Positions 44,650 through 54,059 are shown, counted from the stretch's first letter. The stretch: 64,000 bases of DNA from JAJRPT01 sp965661945 (GCA_965661945.1 CBFIFP010000002.1:62001-126000), one strand, 5' to 3'. Notes: generated by a model not told the origin, from the sequence alone. Translations and numbers: made by a program.

Positions 44650-44678
44650 AAGTCCTGCTATTGCAGGACTTTTTTTTA
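44650..44678 (+). terminator. Rho-independent terminator after the T9SS protein gene
   Basis: AGTCCTGC (44651-44658) and GCAGGACT (44663-44670) pair perfectly around TATT and are followed by T8. The remaining 220 bases up to the convergent antiporter gene hold no gene or clear structure. Confidence 0.93.
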
Positions 44679-44902
44679 TTCTATTTTCAATTCGATATTT
44701 CTGATTACTTTATTTAATAACACAACTGTTTAATTATTAAAGTATTTAATTTCCCACGATAATCCATTGGTATTTTAAAGAAAGGTCATCTGAGAAAAGC
44801 GGGAAGTCTAATTGATATTTATAAATTTCTAGTTCATAGAATTTATATTATTATTTTTCTATCTGGCTATCAGGAATTATATTAAACAACTTAAATATCT
44901 AT

Positions 44903-46897
44903 TTAGCTTTTAATCAAACTATCTCTAAATAAATCAATATTTTGTTGTTTACCACTAACATACAACAAATCCCCAATTAAAATCTTCTCTTCTGGCTTAA
45001 CAGGACTTTTAATCTCCTCTTTACGATTAATTCCTAATAAGTTTATCTCATACCTTTTTATTAAGTTAAGTTCTTTCAGTTCTTTACCAACTAATTCTTT
45101 ATAATTATCATCAATAGTAACACAAGAAATATTAAAATCTGGCAGATTAGTTGGTCTCAAATTACGAGGAACATTATTCAAATCTGAAAATAAACCGTAA
45201 TTATTAGCTCTTGTAAAATCAATGACATACTCTATATCTGCTTGAGGTACCATAAACTTAGCTAAAGCCCTTGAGAAAATCTCAATAGAAGTCTCAAACT
45301 CCTCAGGTATCACATCATCAGCACCCAAAGCAAAAAGTTCTTCAATTTCATTAACATACCTTGTTCTAACAATTATACTAATTGTTGGCGAAATTGATTT
45401 AACATTTTTTATAATTAAGCGAGTAGCCAAAGGGTCAGAGATAGCAACCACTAAAACTCTCGCACTCTCCAAACTCACATGCTCTAATATATGTTCTTGT
45501 GAAGCATCACCAAAAATAATAGGAACTCCATTTGCTTGTTCCTTTTTAACAGTTTCAGCATTCAGTTCTACTACTATATATGGAATATTACTAAATCGCG
45601 CTGCCTTTGCTAAATTACTACCATTTATACCATATCCTATAATTACAAGGTGATTATTAAGTTTTTTGTCCTCAGGTTTTATATCTGATTTATTTTTCTT
45701 GTCATTAATCTTTTTATCAAAACTTTTTAAAGGACTAAAGTTCATTAATTTTAAGGTAATATTTTCAGAAAAAATAATTATAAATGGAGTAAAAAACATT
45801 GATATTATTGAAACAGCTAAGAAATATTGATTTATCTCAACAGTCAATAAATTATGCTTTATTCCCACCTTTGATAAAATAAAAGCAAACTCTCCAACCT
45901 GAAAAAGCGATAAGCCAATTAAAAGAAATGTTCTTGGTGGATACTTTAGTATTGCTATTGCACTAGCGGCAATTATTGATTTTAACAAAAATACAATTAT
46001 TAATATTCCAGAAATCACCAAAATATTTTCTAAAAAAAACTCTAAATTAAGCAACATCCCAACCGAAACGAAGAAGAAACTAGTAAACAACTCTCTAAAT
46101 GGCAAAATCATACTTGTAGATTGATGACTATAATCAGATTCTGAAATAATCAATCCTGCAATAAAAGCACCCAAAGCCAAAGACAAACCTGCTTCAGAAG
46201 TTATAAATGCTATCGTAAAACAAATTGTTATAGTAGTAATTAAAAACAACTCTTTACTTTTTGTCTTTGCTATTAAATACATAAGTCTCGGAACTACATA
46301 CTTAGCGCTTATATAAGTAATAATAACAACCACTAGGGATTTAATCAATAAACTTAAAATACTATATGTTAAGTCTCCACCTTCGCCTGCCATTATTGGA
46401 GTTACAAGCATCATAGGAACAACTATAATATCTTGAAAAATCAAAATAGCAAGTGCATTTTTTCCGTGAGGCGCACCTATAACCCTTCTGTCCTGCAAAA
46501 CTTTTAAAACAATAGCAGTGGAAGACAAAGAAAATAAAAAACCCACAAAAATTGCTTCTTGCCAGGTATTACCGAAAAAATTATAAACTAAAGCAACAAC
46601 TGCCACGGTGATAAATACCTGAAAACTACCACCAATAAAAACAGATTTTTTCAGAAGCATCAAATTCTTTAAAGACAACTCCAATCCAATTACAAATAAA
46701 AGTAAAATCACACCAATTTCGGAGATTATTTCTATTTGCTCAGATTCTGCGACAAGACCCAAGCCATGAGGTCCAATCAAAATACCAGTTACTAAAAACC
46801 CAAGAATTGAAGGAAGTTTTAGCTTTTGAAGTAAAAAAACTACAAAAACAGAAAACCCTAAAATTATAAGTAAATCTTGTAACAATGGAAAGTGCAT
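44903..46897 (-). CDS. CPA2-family cation:proton antiporter with TrkA domains
   Basis: A 664-residue inner-membrane protein of the KefB/KefC/YbaL type. Residues 1-385 form about 12-13 helices (LGFLVTGILIGPHGLGLV, FSLSSTAIVLKVLQDRRV, AILIFQDIIVVPMML with the conserved acidic residue, and SLALGAFIAGLIISESDY). A TrkA-N/RCK domain follows (about 410-530, VIIGYGINGSNLAKAARF and a FGDASQEHILEHVSL motif) and then a TrkA-C domain (about 575-660). It exchanges K+ or Na+ for H+, gated by nucleotides on the RCK domain. Which ion is moved cannot be decided. A minus-strand TAATTTTG lies 34 bases upstream. Confidence 0.93.
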   Translation of the reverse strand: MHFPLLQDLLIILGFSVFVVFLLQKLKLPSILGFLVTGILIGPHGLGLVAESEQIEIISEIGVILLLFVIGLELSLKNLMLLKKSVFIGGSFQVFITVAVVALVYNFFGNTWQEAIFVGFLFSLSSTAIVLKVLQDRRVIGAPHGKNALAILIFQDIIVVPMMLVTPIMAGEGGDLTYSILSLLIKSLVVVIITYISAKYVVPRLMYLIAKTKSKELFLITTITICFTIAFITSEAGLSLALGAFIAGLIISESDYSHQSTSMILPFRELFTSFFFVSVGMLLNLEFFLENILVISGILIIVFLLKSIIAASAIAILKYPPRTFLLIGLSLFQVGEFAFILSKVGIKHNLLTVEINQYFLAVSIISMFFTPFIIIFSENITLKLMNFSPLKSFDKKINDKKNKSDIKPEDKKLNNHLVIIGYGINGSNLAKAARFSNIPYIVVELNAETVKKEQANGVPIIFGDASQEHILEHVSLESARVLVVAISDPLATRLIIKNVKSISPTISIIVRTRYVNEIEELFALGADDVIPEEFETSIEIFSRALAKFMVPQADIEYVIDFTRANNYGLFSDLNNVPRNLRPTNLPDFNISCVTIDDNYKELVGKELKELNLIKRYEINLLGINRKEEIKSPVKPEEKILIGDLLYVSGKQQNIDLFRDSLIKS

Positions 46898-46930
46898 ATC
46901 TATTTTGATTTAGTATTAAATTATTTTTCA

Positions 46931-46938
46931 CAAAATTA
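46931..46938 (-). promoter_or_regulatory. Putative -7 promoter element for the CPA2 antiporter
   Basis: Minus strand reads TAATTTTG, 34 bases from the ATG at 46897. It faces the plus-strand element at 47003-47010 in this divergent gap. Confidence 0.6.
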
Positions 46939-47002
46939 AGAAAATTATATCTAAAATATTTTACATTACATATTTAATTATAATTTATCATAGATATTTC
47001 TT

Positions 47003-47010
47003 TAATTTTG
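47003..47010 (+). promoter_or_regulatory. Putative -7 promoter element for the yjbR-led operon
   Basis: TAATTTTG, 25 bases upstream of the ATG at 47035, serving the six-gene operon 47035-49764. Confidence 0.6.
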
Positions 47011-47034
47011 TAAATAAACTTTTTGTAGAAAAAT

Positions 47035-47397
47035 ATGATTGATATTGAAAAAATAATTAAATATGCAAACTCCAAACCTCTTGTAAGCCAAGAAACTCCT
47101 TTCGGTGAAGGAACACTCGTTTATAAAGTTGCAAAAAAGATTTTTTTTCTTTTAAGTTTAGATGAAGTTCCAATTAGAATTAGCGTTAAATGCAACCCCG
47201 AAATAGCTATTGAGTTAAGAGAAAAATACGAATTTATAATTGGCGGTTATCATTTAAATAAAAAACATTGGAACACAATTATTTTAAAAAATAATGTTAA
47301 TTTTGAATTTATTTTGGAACAAATAGACAATTCATACAACTTAGTCGTCAATACATTTTCTAAAAAGTTACAATCGGAGATTATAAAATTACAATAA
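47035..47397 (+). CDS. MmcQ/YjbR family protein
   Basis: 120 residues with the family pattern IRISVKCNPEIAIELREKYEFIIGGYHLNKKHWNTIIL, of which GYHLNKKHWNT is the most diagnostic piece. YjbR/MmcQ proteins have a double-wing DNA-binding-like fold and no settled function. It is the first gene of a tightly packed operon; its TAA overlaps the ATG of the MerC gene by one base. Confidence 0.88.
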   Translation: MIDIEKIIKYANSKPLVSQETPFGEGTLVYKVAKKIFFLLSLDEVPIRISVKCNPEIAIELREKYEFIIGGYHLNKKHWNTIILKNNVNFEFILEQIDNSYNLVVNTFSKKLQSEIIKLQ

Positions 47398-47774
47398 TGT
47401 TAAAAAAACTAAATTCTGATTATCTTGGGCTAATCTCCTCTGCTTTATGCTTAATACATTGTCTTGCATTACCTTTCATTGTTGTATTTTTCGGAGAAGC
47501 ACTTCACAGTATTGAGCATTTAGAATTCCTTGACTGGATTTTTGCTATTATCTCCTTATATGCTGCCTATGACTCAATAAAAAGAACAAACTCTAACTAT
47601 TTAAAACTATCATTTGTTTTAGGTTGGATATTATTTATTATTGGAATCGTCATGCACGAAGACCCAATTTTTTCTTACACCTTACACTTAGGGAGTATAG
47701 TATTAATAAGTTCACATTTAGTCAATTACAAATTATACAAAAAAAATTCGTGCGAGATTAAATATGAAAAATAA
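47397..47774 (+). CDS. MerC-domain membrane protein
   Basis: 125 residues, four hydrophobic helices. The N-terminus DYLGLISSALCLIHCLALPFIVVFFGE matches the MerC domain (the core ALCLIHCLALP contains the conserved Cys pair), and a further Cys-free helical half follows. MerC proteins carry mercuric ions in mer operons, but stand-alone homologues without merA/merR, as here, are widespread in Bacteroidota and probably have another role. It overlaps both neighbours (1 base upstream, 11 bases downstream). Confidence 0.84.
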   Translation: MLKKLNSDYLGLISSALCLIHCLALPFIVVFFGEALHSIEHLEFLDWIFAIISLYAAYDSIKRTNSNYLKLSFVLGWILFIIGIVMHEDPIFSYTLHLGSIVLISSHLVNYKLYKKNSCEIKYEK

Positions 47775-48162
47775 AGGTTTTTTAGCATCATCAATGTTGA
47801 TTTTTGGAGTATTAATAATTCTAATTTCTATATACCTCTATTTCTATAACTCTAATGAGTTCTCCAAATACGATGGAGAAACAAAAGGTAAAATTGTAGA
47901 ATATATAGGTTCTATTCATAGTAGAATACCTGTAATTGAATATAAAGTTAAAGATAAAAGTGAAAAATATATTCTTATTGACTCTTCAAGAGCAGTCAAT
48001 AGTATGCAAAATAAAGAAATAAAAGTATTATATATGTTAGATGACATAAAAGATGCCCGAATTTATGATGATTATCAAATCTGGGGTGTTCCACTATCAA
48101 TATTTATTGTTGGAGTTTTTTGCTCCATCTTTGGTTTAATAATTTATAGAGTAGGATTTTAA
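47764..48162 (+). CDS. DUF3592-like two-helix membrane protein
   Basis: 132 residues: a first membrane helix (about 7-28), a small extracytoplasmic beta domain (YDGETKGKIVEYIGSIHSRIPVIEYKVKDKSEKYI, in part GKIVEYIGS), and a last helix (about 107-128). This layout matches DUF3592, of unknown function. It overlaps the MerC gene by 11 bases and rfbC by one base. Confidence 0.72.
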   Translation: MKNKGFLASSMLIFGVLIILISIYLYFYNSNEFSKYDGETKGKIVEYIGSIHSRIPVIEYKVKDKSEKYILIDSSRAVNSMQNKEIKVLYMLDDIKDARIYDDYQIWGVPLSIFIVGVFCSIFGLIIYRVGF

Positions 48163-48728
48163 TGGGATTAGAAGTTATAAGCAAACATCTGAATGGGCTA
48201 ATTTTATTCAAACCCAAAGTTTTTGGTGATAGCAGAGGGTTCTTTTATGAATCATATAAAAATAGTGATTTCAAAGAACTAGGTATAAATGTAGATTTTG
48301 TTCAAGATAATCATTCTAAATCATCTAAAAATGTTCTAAGAGGTATGCACTTCCAATGGAATAAACCACAAGGAAAATTATTAAGAGTTGTAAAAGGCTC
48401 GTGCTTATTTGTTGAATTAGATATTCGGAAAAACTCACAAACTCTTGGTCAACATCATAAATTTGAACTAAACGAAAACAACAAACATATTTTATGGGTG
48501 CCACCTGGCTTTGCTAACTCATTCTTAACTTTAGAAGATGACACAGAAGTCCTTTATAAATGTACTGCTGAATGGAATCCCAATGCAGAAGCAGGTATCA
48601 GATGGAATGATCCTGAATTAAAAATTGACTGGGGAACTAATAGTCCTGAATTATCTGAAAAAGATGCGAATGCTCAAACATTATCTCAATGGTTAACTAT
48701 GAAAGAAGCAAATAATTTTTTAATTTAG
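48162..48728 (+). CDS. rfbC: dTDP-4-dehydrorhamnose 3,5-epimerase
   Basis: RfbC (RmlC) epimerises dTDP-4-keto-6-deoxyglucose in dTDP-rhamnose synthesis. The 188-residue cupin has FVQDNHSKSSKNVLRGMHFQ with catalytic His, KLLRVVKGSCLFVELDIRKNS with the second His replaced by surrounding motif residues as expected, and LWVPPGFANSFLTLEDDTEVLYKCTAEW. Length normal. It is embedded among unrelated small genes, away from rfbA (25604); rfbB and rfbD are not in the window. Confidence 0.95.
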   Translation: MGLEVISKHLNGLILFKPKVFGDSRGFFYESYKNSDFKELGINVDFVQDNHSKSSKNVLRGMHFQWNKPQGKLLRVVKGSCLFVELDIRKNSQTLGQHHKFELNENNKHILWVPPGFANSFLTLEDDTEVLYKCTAEWNPNAEAGIRWNDPELKIDWGTNSPELSEKDANAQTLSQWLTMKEANNFLI

Positions 48729-48733
48729 CAAAT

Positions 48734-49345
48734 ATGAAAAAAACATTTTTAATATTTTTACCACTAATTTATTTATCTTCTTGTATTGTAGTTAAATATG
48801 ACAAAAAACAACAAGAAGCGCCTCAATTAATCGAACTCAGCCCTAAACCTCAAATAACAATGAGCAATCAAGTTGTTAGGTCTGATTTCGGAGATATGAT
48901 TGCATTTTTACCAGAGGATTGGTTCTTCGTAAACTTAGAAGAATCAAGAGAAAGCGTCTTCTCAACTGCAGTTAACCAACAATATTCTTTAAGTTTAGTT
49001 TTCGATGAACTTAAAAAAACAGACGACCTTAAAAGACTAATTAAAAACAAAAATTACTCTGAACTCGGAAAATATAGTTTAGACGAACAAAAAAATCGCT
49101 CAACTTCCAAATTAACACAAATAAACTATTTTCAGGAAATACAAATAGGACAATTATTATTTGTAACTTATTACACAACATCTACTTCAGGTGCTTTGCT
49201 TGCAAGAAGCGCAGTTTTTATAACAGAATTTGGTAATTGCTACAGAATGACACTACTTCCAATGGATATACTCGGCAAACCTATTCCTAGCATAGACCAA
49301 ATGGATGTTATTTTTGAATCAATCTTAACTACGGTTAAATACTAA
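48734..49345 (+). CDS. Predicted lipoprotein of unknown function
   Basis: 203 residues. The signal peptide ends in a good lipobox, LSSC, with Cys17 as the anchor. The mature part has GDMIAFLPEDWFFVNLEES and a beta-rich C-terminus (LLFVTYYTTSTSGALLARSAVFITEFGNCYRMTLLP, in part), similar in style to small PsbP/PsaC-like secreted domains, but I cannot assign it. Overlaps the next gene by one base (TAATG) and follows rfbC by 5 bases. Confidence 0.75.
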   Translation: MKKTFLIFLPLIYLSSCIVVKYDKKQQEAPQLIELSPKPQITMSNQVVRSDFGDMIAFLPEDWFFVNLEESRESVFSTAVNQQYSLSLVFDELKKTDDLKRLIKNKNYSELGKYSLDEQKNRSTSKLTQINYFQEIQIGQLLFVTYYTTSTSGALLARSAVFITEFGNCYRMTLLPMDILGKPIPSIDQMDVIFESILTTVKY

Positions 49346-49764
49346 TGAATATCTCTAACGACACTCTCGGATTTATCGAAGTAATAAACGAATTTGCAAA
49401 TGGTGAATTAAGAAAAAAAAATGACCTAACTTTGTGCTTTGAAGTTGCTGCAACATATTCCGGTCATGAAGAACTTAACAAACTAATTTTTGAAGGTAAA
49501 GTATTTTCGAATTTATTCTCAAAACTTAAAACTACAACAACTGAAGATAAAGGAGTTGAGTTAGTCCAAAAAGAATTTGAAGACTCACTTGTTCGCCTTA
49601 AATCTTATCTTTCGGAGTTTAAAGATAAATTAGAAAATGAAGACAAAACTCGCTTTGAAACTGTTTATTTCCAAATGACTCGTGGTTCTGTCCTTAACAT
49701 AAGCGACCTTGCATACGACCTTGGAAAAGTTAAAGATTTTATGAATATTCAAAAAAGTAAATAA
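49345..49764 (+). CDS. Small helical protein of unknown function
   Basis: 139 residues, almost entirely predicted alpha-helical, acidic and without signal or membrane segment (MNISNDTLGFIEVINEFANG). No motif recognised. Translationally coupled to the lipoprotein gene (TAATG) and last in the six-gene operon. A conserved HEELNKLIFEGKVFSNLFSKL patch (partly shown) may be a binding surface. Confidence 0.68.
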   Translation: MNISNDTLGFIEVINEFANGELRKKNDLTLCFEVAATYSGHEELNKLIFEGKVFSNLFSKLKTTTTEDKGVELVQKEFEDSLVRLKSYLSEFKDKLENEDKTRFETVYFQMTRGSVLNISDLAYDLGKVKDFMNIQKSK

Positions 49765-49767
49765 AAA

Positions 49768-50529
49768 TTACTTCAATAAATCTAATTTTATAAAATCATA
49801 ATTTGGTTCGTATTTGTAAGCAGAATCAACATATTTGCTATATTTGTCTCCTTTAAGTAAATCAATTTGAGCAAGATATGCAAAGATTTCTGCTTTTTCT
49901 ACCCACTTCAACTCAAATGAGTTATTAGTTAACTTACTATTTTTTAATAAATTTTCTAAAACCCATTTTGATTTTGATTTATCACCACCTAAAAAATCCG
50001 GCACATGCATCAAATGAATAGCACCAATAAATCTAACTTTAGAATTCAAACTATCAAGTTCGAAAGCTTTATCATAGGCATTTTGAGATTTCAAGCCCCA
50101 ATAAAAAGAAGATAAACTAGATAAAGATGATTTTTTACCCAACGAAGATGATAAAATACCATAGAACTCTGGTAACAAATCTTTATTTGTCGGTTTAATT
50201 ATAGTAATAGCACGTTCAATATTAGCGATTGATTTATCAAAATAATTTAACGCTAATGAAGAATTTTGGTTATAAATTATTTTACCTAAAACTTGATATT
50301 CAAAAGCCAAATAGTAATAAATAATATCATTCTTATTTTCCTTACTATTTAATAAATTAATAATATTTATGTGCTTAGAAGTATTAAAAGAATAATAATT
50401 ACTTTCAATATCTTTTTTGATACTAATAATATCTTTCCCAAAAACACTAATATTTAAAATTAAAATTAATGAAATTAAAAAAGTTTTTTGGAAATATGTA
50501 TAAAATTTATTTATATTTGAGTTATTCAT
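49768..50529 (-). CDS. Secreted TPR-like protein
   Basis: 253 residues. A signal peptide follows a polar 14-residue lead (TFLISLILILNISVFG). The mature part is helical with TPR-like spacing: HINIINLLNSKENK, YYYLAFEYQVLGKIIYNQNSSLALNYFDKSIANIERA and FLGGDKSKSKWVLENLL, the last resembling the segment GG(D/N)-x-x-x-A that ends TPR arrays in related secreted proteins. Function unknown. It converges with the operon 47035-49764 with only 3 bases between stops. Confidence 0.72.
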   Translation of the reverse strand: MNNSNINKFYTYFQKTFLISLILILNISVFGKDIISIKKDIESNYYSFNTSKHINIINLLNSKENKNDIIYYYLAFEYQVLGKIIYNQNSSLALNYFDKSIANIERAITIIKPTNKDLLPEFYGILSSSLGKKSSLSSLSSFYWGLKSQNAYDKAFELDSLNSKVRFIGAIHLMHVPDFLGGDKSKSKWVLENLLKNSKLTNNSFELKWVEKAEIFAYLAQIDLLKGDKYSKYVDSAYKYEPNYDFIKLDLLK

Positions 50530-50559
50530 AATTACTTTTTTAAAAAAAGAGAAATAAAT

Positions 50560-51900
50560 ATGGCAAATATACGAAAAGAAGACTTACACGACAATCCTGT
50601 GCTACGTTCTTTTCAATTATTTTTTGCAAAGACTACAGCCGGCGGTATTGTGTTAATCATTGCTACAATTGTTGCAATGATATGGGCTAACTCTCCTTGG
50701 CACGACTTCTACAAATATTTGTGGAAAAGTGATACAATAATTAAAGTCGGAGACCTGGTACTTTTCCAACACCCATTCTACTACGTTATTAACGATGGAT
50801 TGATGGTTATGTTCTTTTTTGTTGTTGGTTTAGAAATAAAAAGAGAACTATTAATAGGAGAACTCTCATCTCCCCGCAAGGCACTTCTCCCAATAATAGC
50901 TGCCCTTGGCGGAGTAATTGGTCCAGTTCTTATTTATATGTTTTTTAACTATGGCGAACCAGGAGCAAAAGGCTGGGCTATCCCTATGGCAACAGATATT
51001 GCCTTTTCATTAGGTATCTTATCCCTTGCCGGAAGTAGAGTACCTTTAGCATTAAAAGTATTTCTTGCCGCACTTGCAATAGTAGATGATTTAATGGCAG
51101 TGCTTGTAATTGCCTTTTTCTTTACAGCAGAGATTCACATGGTTGCCCTTATTTGGGGAGCTATTTTCCTTGCAGTAATGTTTGTTCTTAACAGATTAAA
51201 AGTAAATAACGCTTGGGTTTATTTCTTATTCGGCTTTTTATTATGGTACGCTTTTTTAGAATCTGGAGTGCATGCTACTGTTGCTGGAGTTATTGGTGCT
51301 TTCACTATTCCATCTAAATCTCTTCTAGATAAAGATACCTTCTTTGACAGAATACAAAATATGTGGGATAAATTTAAAGCTAATATGAATAAAAACCTTA
51401 GCCACGAGTTAAATGAATACGAACAAGATTCTTTAGAAGTTATGAGCAAAGGAATTAATAAAATGATGTCTCCTCTCCACAGATTAGAACACGGTTTACA
51501 TCCTTATGTTGCTTTCATTATTATGCCAATATTTGCCTTAGCCAATGCCGGTATTTATTTCGGAGCATTTACCCCAGAAATGTTTGTTAATAACATCACC
51601 TTAGGTGTAGCTTTTGGTCTTTTCTTCGGTAAAATTGGGGGTATTTCATTGTTTGTATATATTTCAAATAAACTAAAAATCACTTCACTCCCTCAAGGGA
51701 TTAATTTTAAAATGATTTTTGCAGTTAGTATACTCTGCGCTATTGGATTTACAATGGCTCTATTTATTGGTAATCTATCATTCCCTACCGATCAGATTAT
51801 GGAGGAAGAAGCAAAAATTGGTATTATCATTGCATCAATTGCTGCTAGTGTTTTGGGTATTTTTGCTCTAAATCGCGTTCTTAACCAAGAAAGTAAGTAA
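50560..51900 (+). CDS. nhaA: Na+/H+ antiporter NhaA
   Basis: NhaA exports Na+ in exchange for H+ and protects against salt and alkali. The 446-residue, 12-helix protein has the signature ATDIAFSLGIL and the paired aspartates of the ion site in LAIVDDLMAVLVIAFFFT, plus GVHATVAGVIGAFTIP. It carries a cytoplasmic insertion of about 60 residues (KDTFFDRIQNMWDKFKANMNKNLSHELNEYEQDS, in part) before MSPLHRLEHGLHPYVAFIIMPIFALANAG, as is common in NhaA outside enterobacteria. Confidence 0.96.
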   Translation: MANIRKEDLHDNPVLRSFQLFFAKTTAGGIVLIIATIVAMIWANSPWHDFYKYLWKSDTIIKVGDLVLFQHPFYYVINDGLMVMFFFVVGLEIKRELLIGELSSPRKALLPIIAALGGVIGPVLIYMFFNYGEPGAKGWAIPMATDIAFSLGILSLAGSRVPLALKVFLAALAIVDDLMAVLVIAFFFTAEIHMVALIWGAIFLAVMFVLNRLKVNNAWVYFLFGFLLWYAFLESGVHATVAGVIGAFTIPSKSLLDKDTFFDRIQNMWDKFKANMNKNLSHELNEYEQDSLEVMSKGINKMMSPLHRLEHGLHPYVAFIIMPIFALANAGIYFGAFTPEMFVNNITLGVAFGLFFGKIGGISLFVYISNKLKITSLPQGINFKMIFAVSILCAIGFTMALFIGNLSFPTDQIMEEEAKIGIIIASIAASVLGIFALNRVLNQESK

Positions 51901-51985
51901 TTTATAAAGTTGAAAAACTTTAAAAATTATTAAGAACTATATTTAGAACATTATTGTAATTATAATTAAGAATATTAGAAATCTT

Positions 51986-52429
51986 ATGGATACTTCAAAA
52001 TTCAAACATATTTACAACGGAGAAGTCAAATTTTCAGAGGTTGACTCTTTCGGGGTTGTTCATAATATCCAATATCTTTATTGGATTGAATGGGCTAGGA
52101 CTCAATACCTATTTGATATTGGAATGCCTAAAACTCAAGAGTTCTTCTCTAAAAAGTTTCCTCTTATGACCGTTCATTCAAAAATTGACTATTTTAATTC
52201 AGCTAAGTTCACTAATGAATATTTAGTGTACTCTAGAGCTGCTTTTATTAAAAATTCGTCAATCGGCTTTGAGAATATAATTAAACTCAGAAACAACATT
52301 CCTATCGCAAGATGCGAGGGAGTGCTTGTTTATGTTAATTCTGCTTCTGGTAAAGTAGAAAGAATACCCGACATTCTGCGTGACTTAGTTAAGCAATATG
52401 AAGGTGAAAATTGTAAATTTATTGATTAA
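51986..52429 (+). CDS. Acyl-CoA thioesterase, 4HBT (YbgC/FadM-like)
   Basis: 147 residues, single hotdog domain. The N-terminal motif FSEVDSFGVVHNIQYLYWIEWARTQYL holds the catalytic Asp and the His-Asn pair of the 4-hydroxybenzoyl-CoA thioesterase class. Such enzymes hydrolyse short or aromatic acyl-CoAs; YbgC homologues act near the Tol-Pal system, but no tol genes are here. It lies 85 bases after nhaA and 86 before the GH3 gene. Confidence 0.88.
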   Translation: MDTSKFKHIYNGEVKFSEVDSFGVVHNIQYLYWIEWARTQYLFDIGMPKTQEFFSKKFPLMTVHSKIDYFNSAKFTNEYLVYSRAAFIKNSSIGFENIIKLRNNIPIARCEGVLVYVNSASGKVERIPDILRDLVKQYEGENCKFID

Positions 52430-52514
52430 TACTTTTACATAATATTTACTTAATATAGCTTATATTTTTTATCTTACTCAATTTTTTATCATCAAATTTA
52501 ACTCACAAAAAATT

Positions 52515-54059
52515 ATGGAATTTAATCGTTTAGCCGCTAAAATTATTATGCCGAGATTACAACTTGACAACTACATAGGATTTGATGACTACAAAACCTA
52601 TATCAAAAGATTAATCGACCTTGGAGTTGAATCATTTTGTCTTTTTGGAAAAGTTAACTTAGACGATATTAAAAAAGTTTTAGCTGAACTTAACTCCTAT
52701 GCAGAAAAAGAACTACTTTACTCCGCAGATTTAGAATTTGGCTTAAAAATGCGTTTTAACGAAGGAACTGGTTTCCCACACGCTATGGCTCTTGGTAAAA
52801 CTGCAGATTACAGATTAACATTCCTTGTTGCACAGCTCATTGCCCAAGAAACCAAAAATCTGGGTATCCATTGGAATTTTGCACCAGTTTGCGATATTAA
52901 CTCAAACAATAATAACCCAATAATCAATATTCGTTCTTACGGAGAAACACCTGAAATAGTAAGTCAGCATTCCTCTGCATACATCAAAGGACTCCAAGAA
53001 GTTGGGATACTATCTTGCGCTAAACATTTCCCAGGTCACGGTGATACAGAAATCGACTCTCACCTTGATATGCCAATCTTAGATTTTGACAGAGAAAGAA
53101 TATTCAATTTTGAGATGCAGCCCTTCATAAAAGCAATAGAAAACGGTGTAGATTCAATCATGGTTGGTCATCTATCCATTCCCTCTTTAAAAACAGCTAA
53201 CTATCCAGCATCTTTGTCAGTAAACACCGTAGGCATATTACGAAAAGAACTAAATTTTCAAGGTATTATCTTACCTGATGCTCTCGAAATGAAAGCAGTT
53301 GCCGATTCTTTCGATTCCACAATGGCTGCTGAACTCTGCCTCCAAGCAGGCAATGACATAATATTAATACCCGAAGATGTCGAAATGGCAATAGAAGGAG
53401 TAGAAAACCTTATCAAAAAAGATGTAAAACTACTAAAACAAGTAGAATCATCAATCAATAGAATCAATGAAAAATTTGAATGGGCAAAAAACAAAAAATT
53501 GCCTGACAACTTACAATTCAATCAAGATTATTACCTCAAAAATGAAAAATTCTCTCTTCAAGTAGCTCGTAAGTCCATAGAACTTAAAGTAAAAGAAAAC
53601 TTACTTCCGCTTGATAACGAAAAACCAATCGCATGCTTTGCCTTCCTCCAAAAAGAAGATGACATGTTCTCCGCTTCAACATTCTTTAACTTTATGCAAC
53701 AAGCCCTGCAATCAAACTTTGATTTCGCCTTTATCAATGACGAACTTGAAGAAAATGATATACTTGCTTTTAAAGAAGGCATCGAAGACGCAGAAACAAT
53801 TTTATTTGCTTACTTTTACAAATCAAACGCTTATCAAGGAAACATCGGATTCACAGAAAAATTATACTCAATCACACAGCGTTTAGCTATGGGTAAACCA
53901 ATCATCAACATATTTTTTGGAAATCCATACCTGGCAGAAAATCTCCCAGCAGAACTAACAATTAAAACCTTTTCCGATTCAATGGGTTCGCTAGCATCTG
54001 CTACAATGGTATTAGCAGGAAAAGAACTACTGCCCCAAGATGACATAAAATTAAACTAA
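52515..54059 (+). CDS. Glycoside hydrolase family 3 protein (NagZ/beta-glucosidase-like)
   Basis: 514 residues. The GH3 barrel covers about 1-340: LLYSADLEFGLKMRF, FAPVCDINSNNNNPIINIRSYG, CAKHFPGHGDTEIDSHLDMP (catalytic His174/Asp176 loop of the NagZ type) and QGIILPDALEMKAV with the nucleophile Asp255. A C-terminal alpha/beta sandwich-like domain (about 345-510) follows, as in larger GH3 enzymes of Bacteroidota. No signal peptide, so cytosolic; with the NagZ-type loop it is best read as a beta-N-acetylglucosaminidase, possibly in cell-wall recycling. Substrate is inferred only. Confidence 0.88.
   Translation: MEFNRLAAKIIMPRLQLDNYIGFDDYKTYIKRLIDLGVESFCLFGKVNLDDIKKVLAELNSYAEKELLYSADLEFGLKMRFNEGTGFPHAMALGKTADYRLTFLVAQLIAQETKNLGIHWNFAPVCDINSNNNNPIINIRSYGETPEIVSQHSSAYIKGLQEVGILSCAKHFPGHGDTEIDSHLDMPILDFDRERIFNFEMQPFIKAIENGVDSIMVGHLSIPSLKTANYPASLSVNTVGILRKELNFQGIILPDALEMKAVADSFDSTMAAELCLQAGNDIILIPEDVEMAIEGVENLIKKDVKLLKQVESSINRINEKFEWAKNKKLPDNLQFNQDYYLKNEKFSLQVARKSIELKVKENLLPLDNEKPIACFAFLQKEDDMFSASTFFNFMQQALQSNFDFAFINDELEENDILAFKEGIEDAETILFAYFYKSNAYQGNIGFTEKLYSITQRLAMGKPIINIFFGNPYLAENLPAELTIKTFSDSMGSLASATMVLAGKELLPQDDIKLN

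Noticed and set aside
47397..47774. MerC as evidence of a mercury-resistance operon
   Set aside because: No merA, merT, merP or merR is near; stand-alone MerC-domain proteins are common in this phylum.
53611..53886. Plus-strand open frame inside the GH3 gene
   Set aside because: It overlaps a long gene with clear GH3 motifs, has no start signal and no recognisable product.
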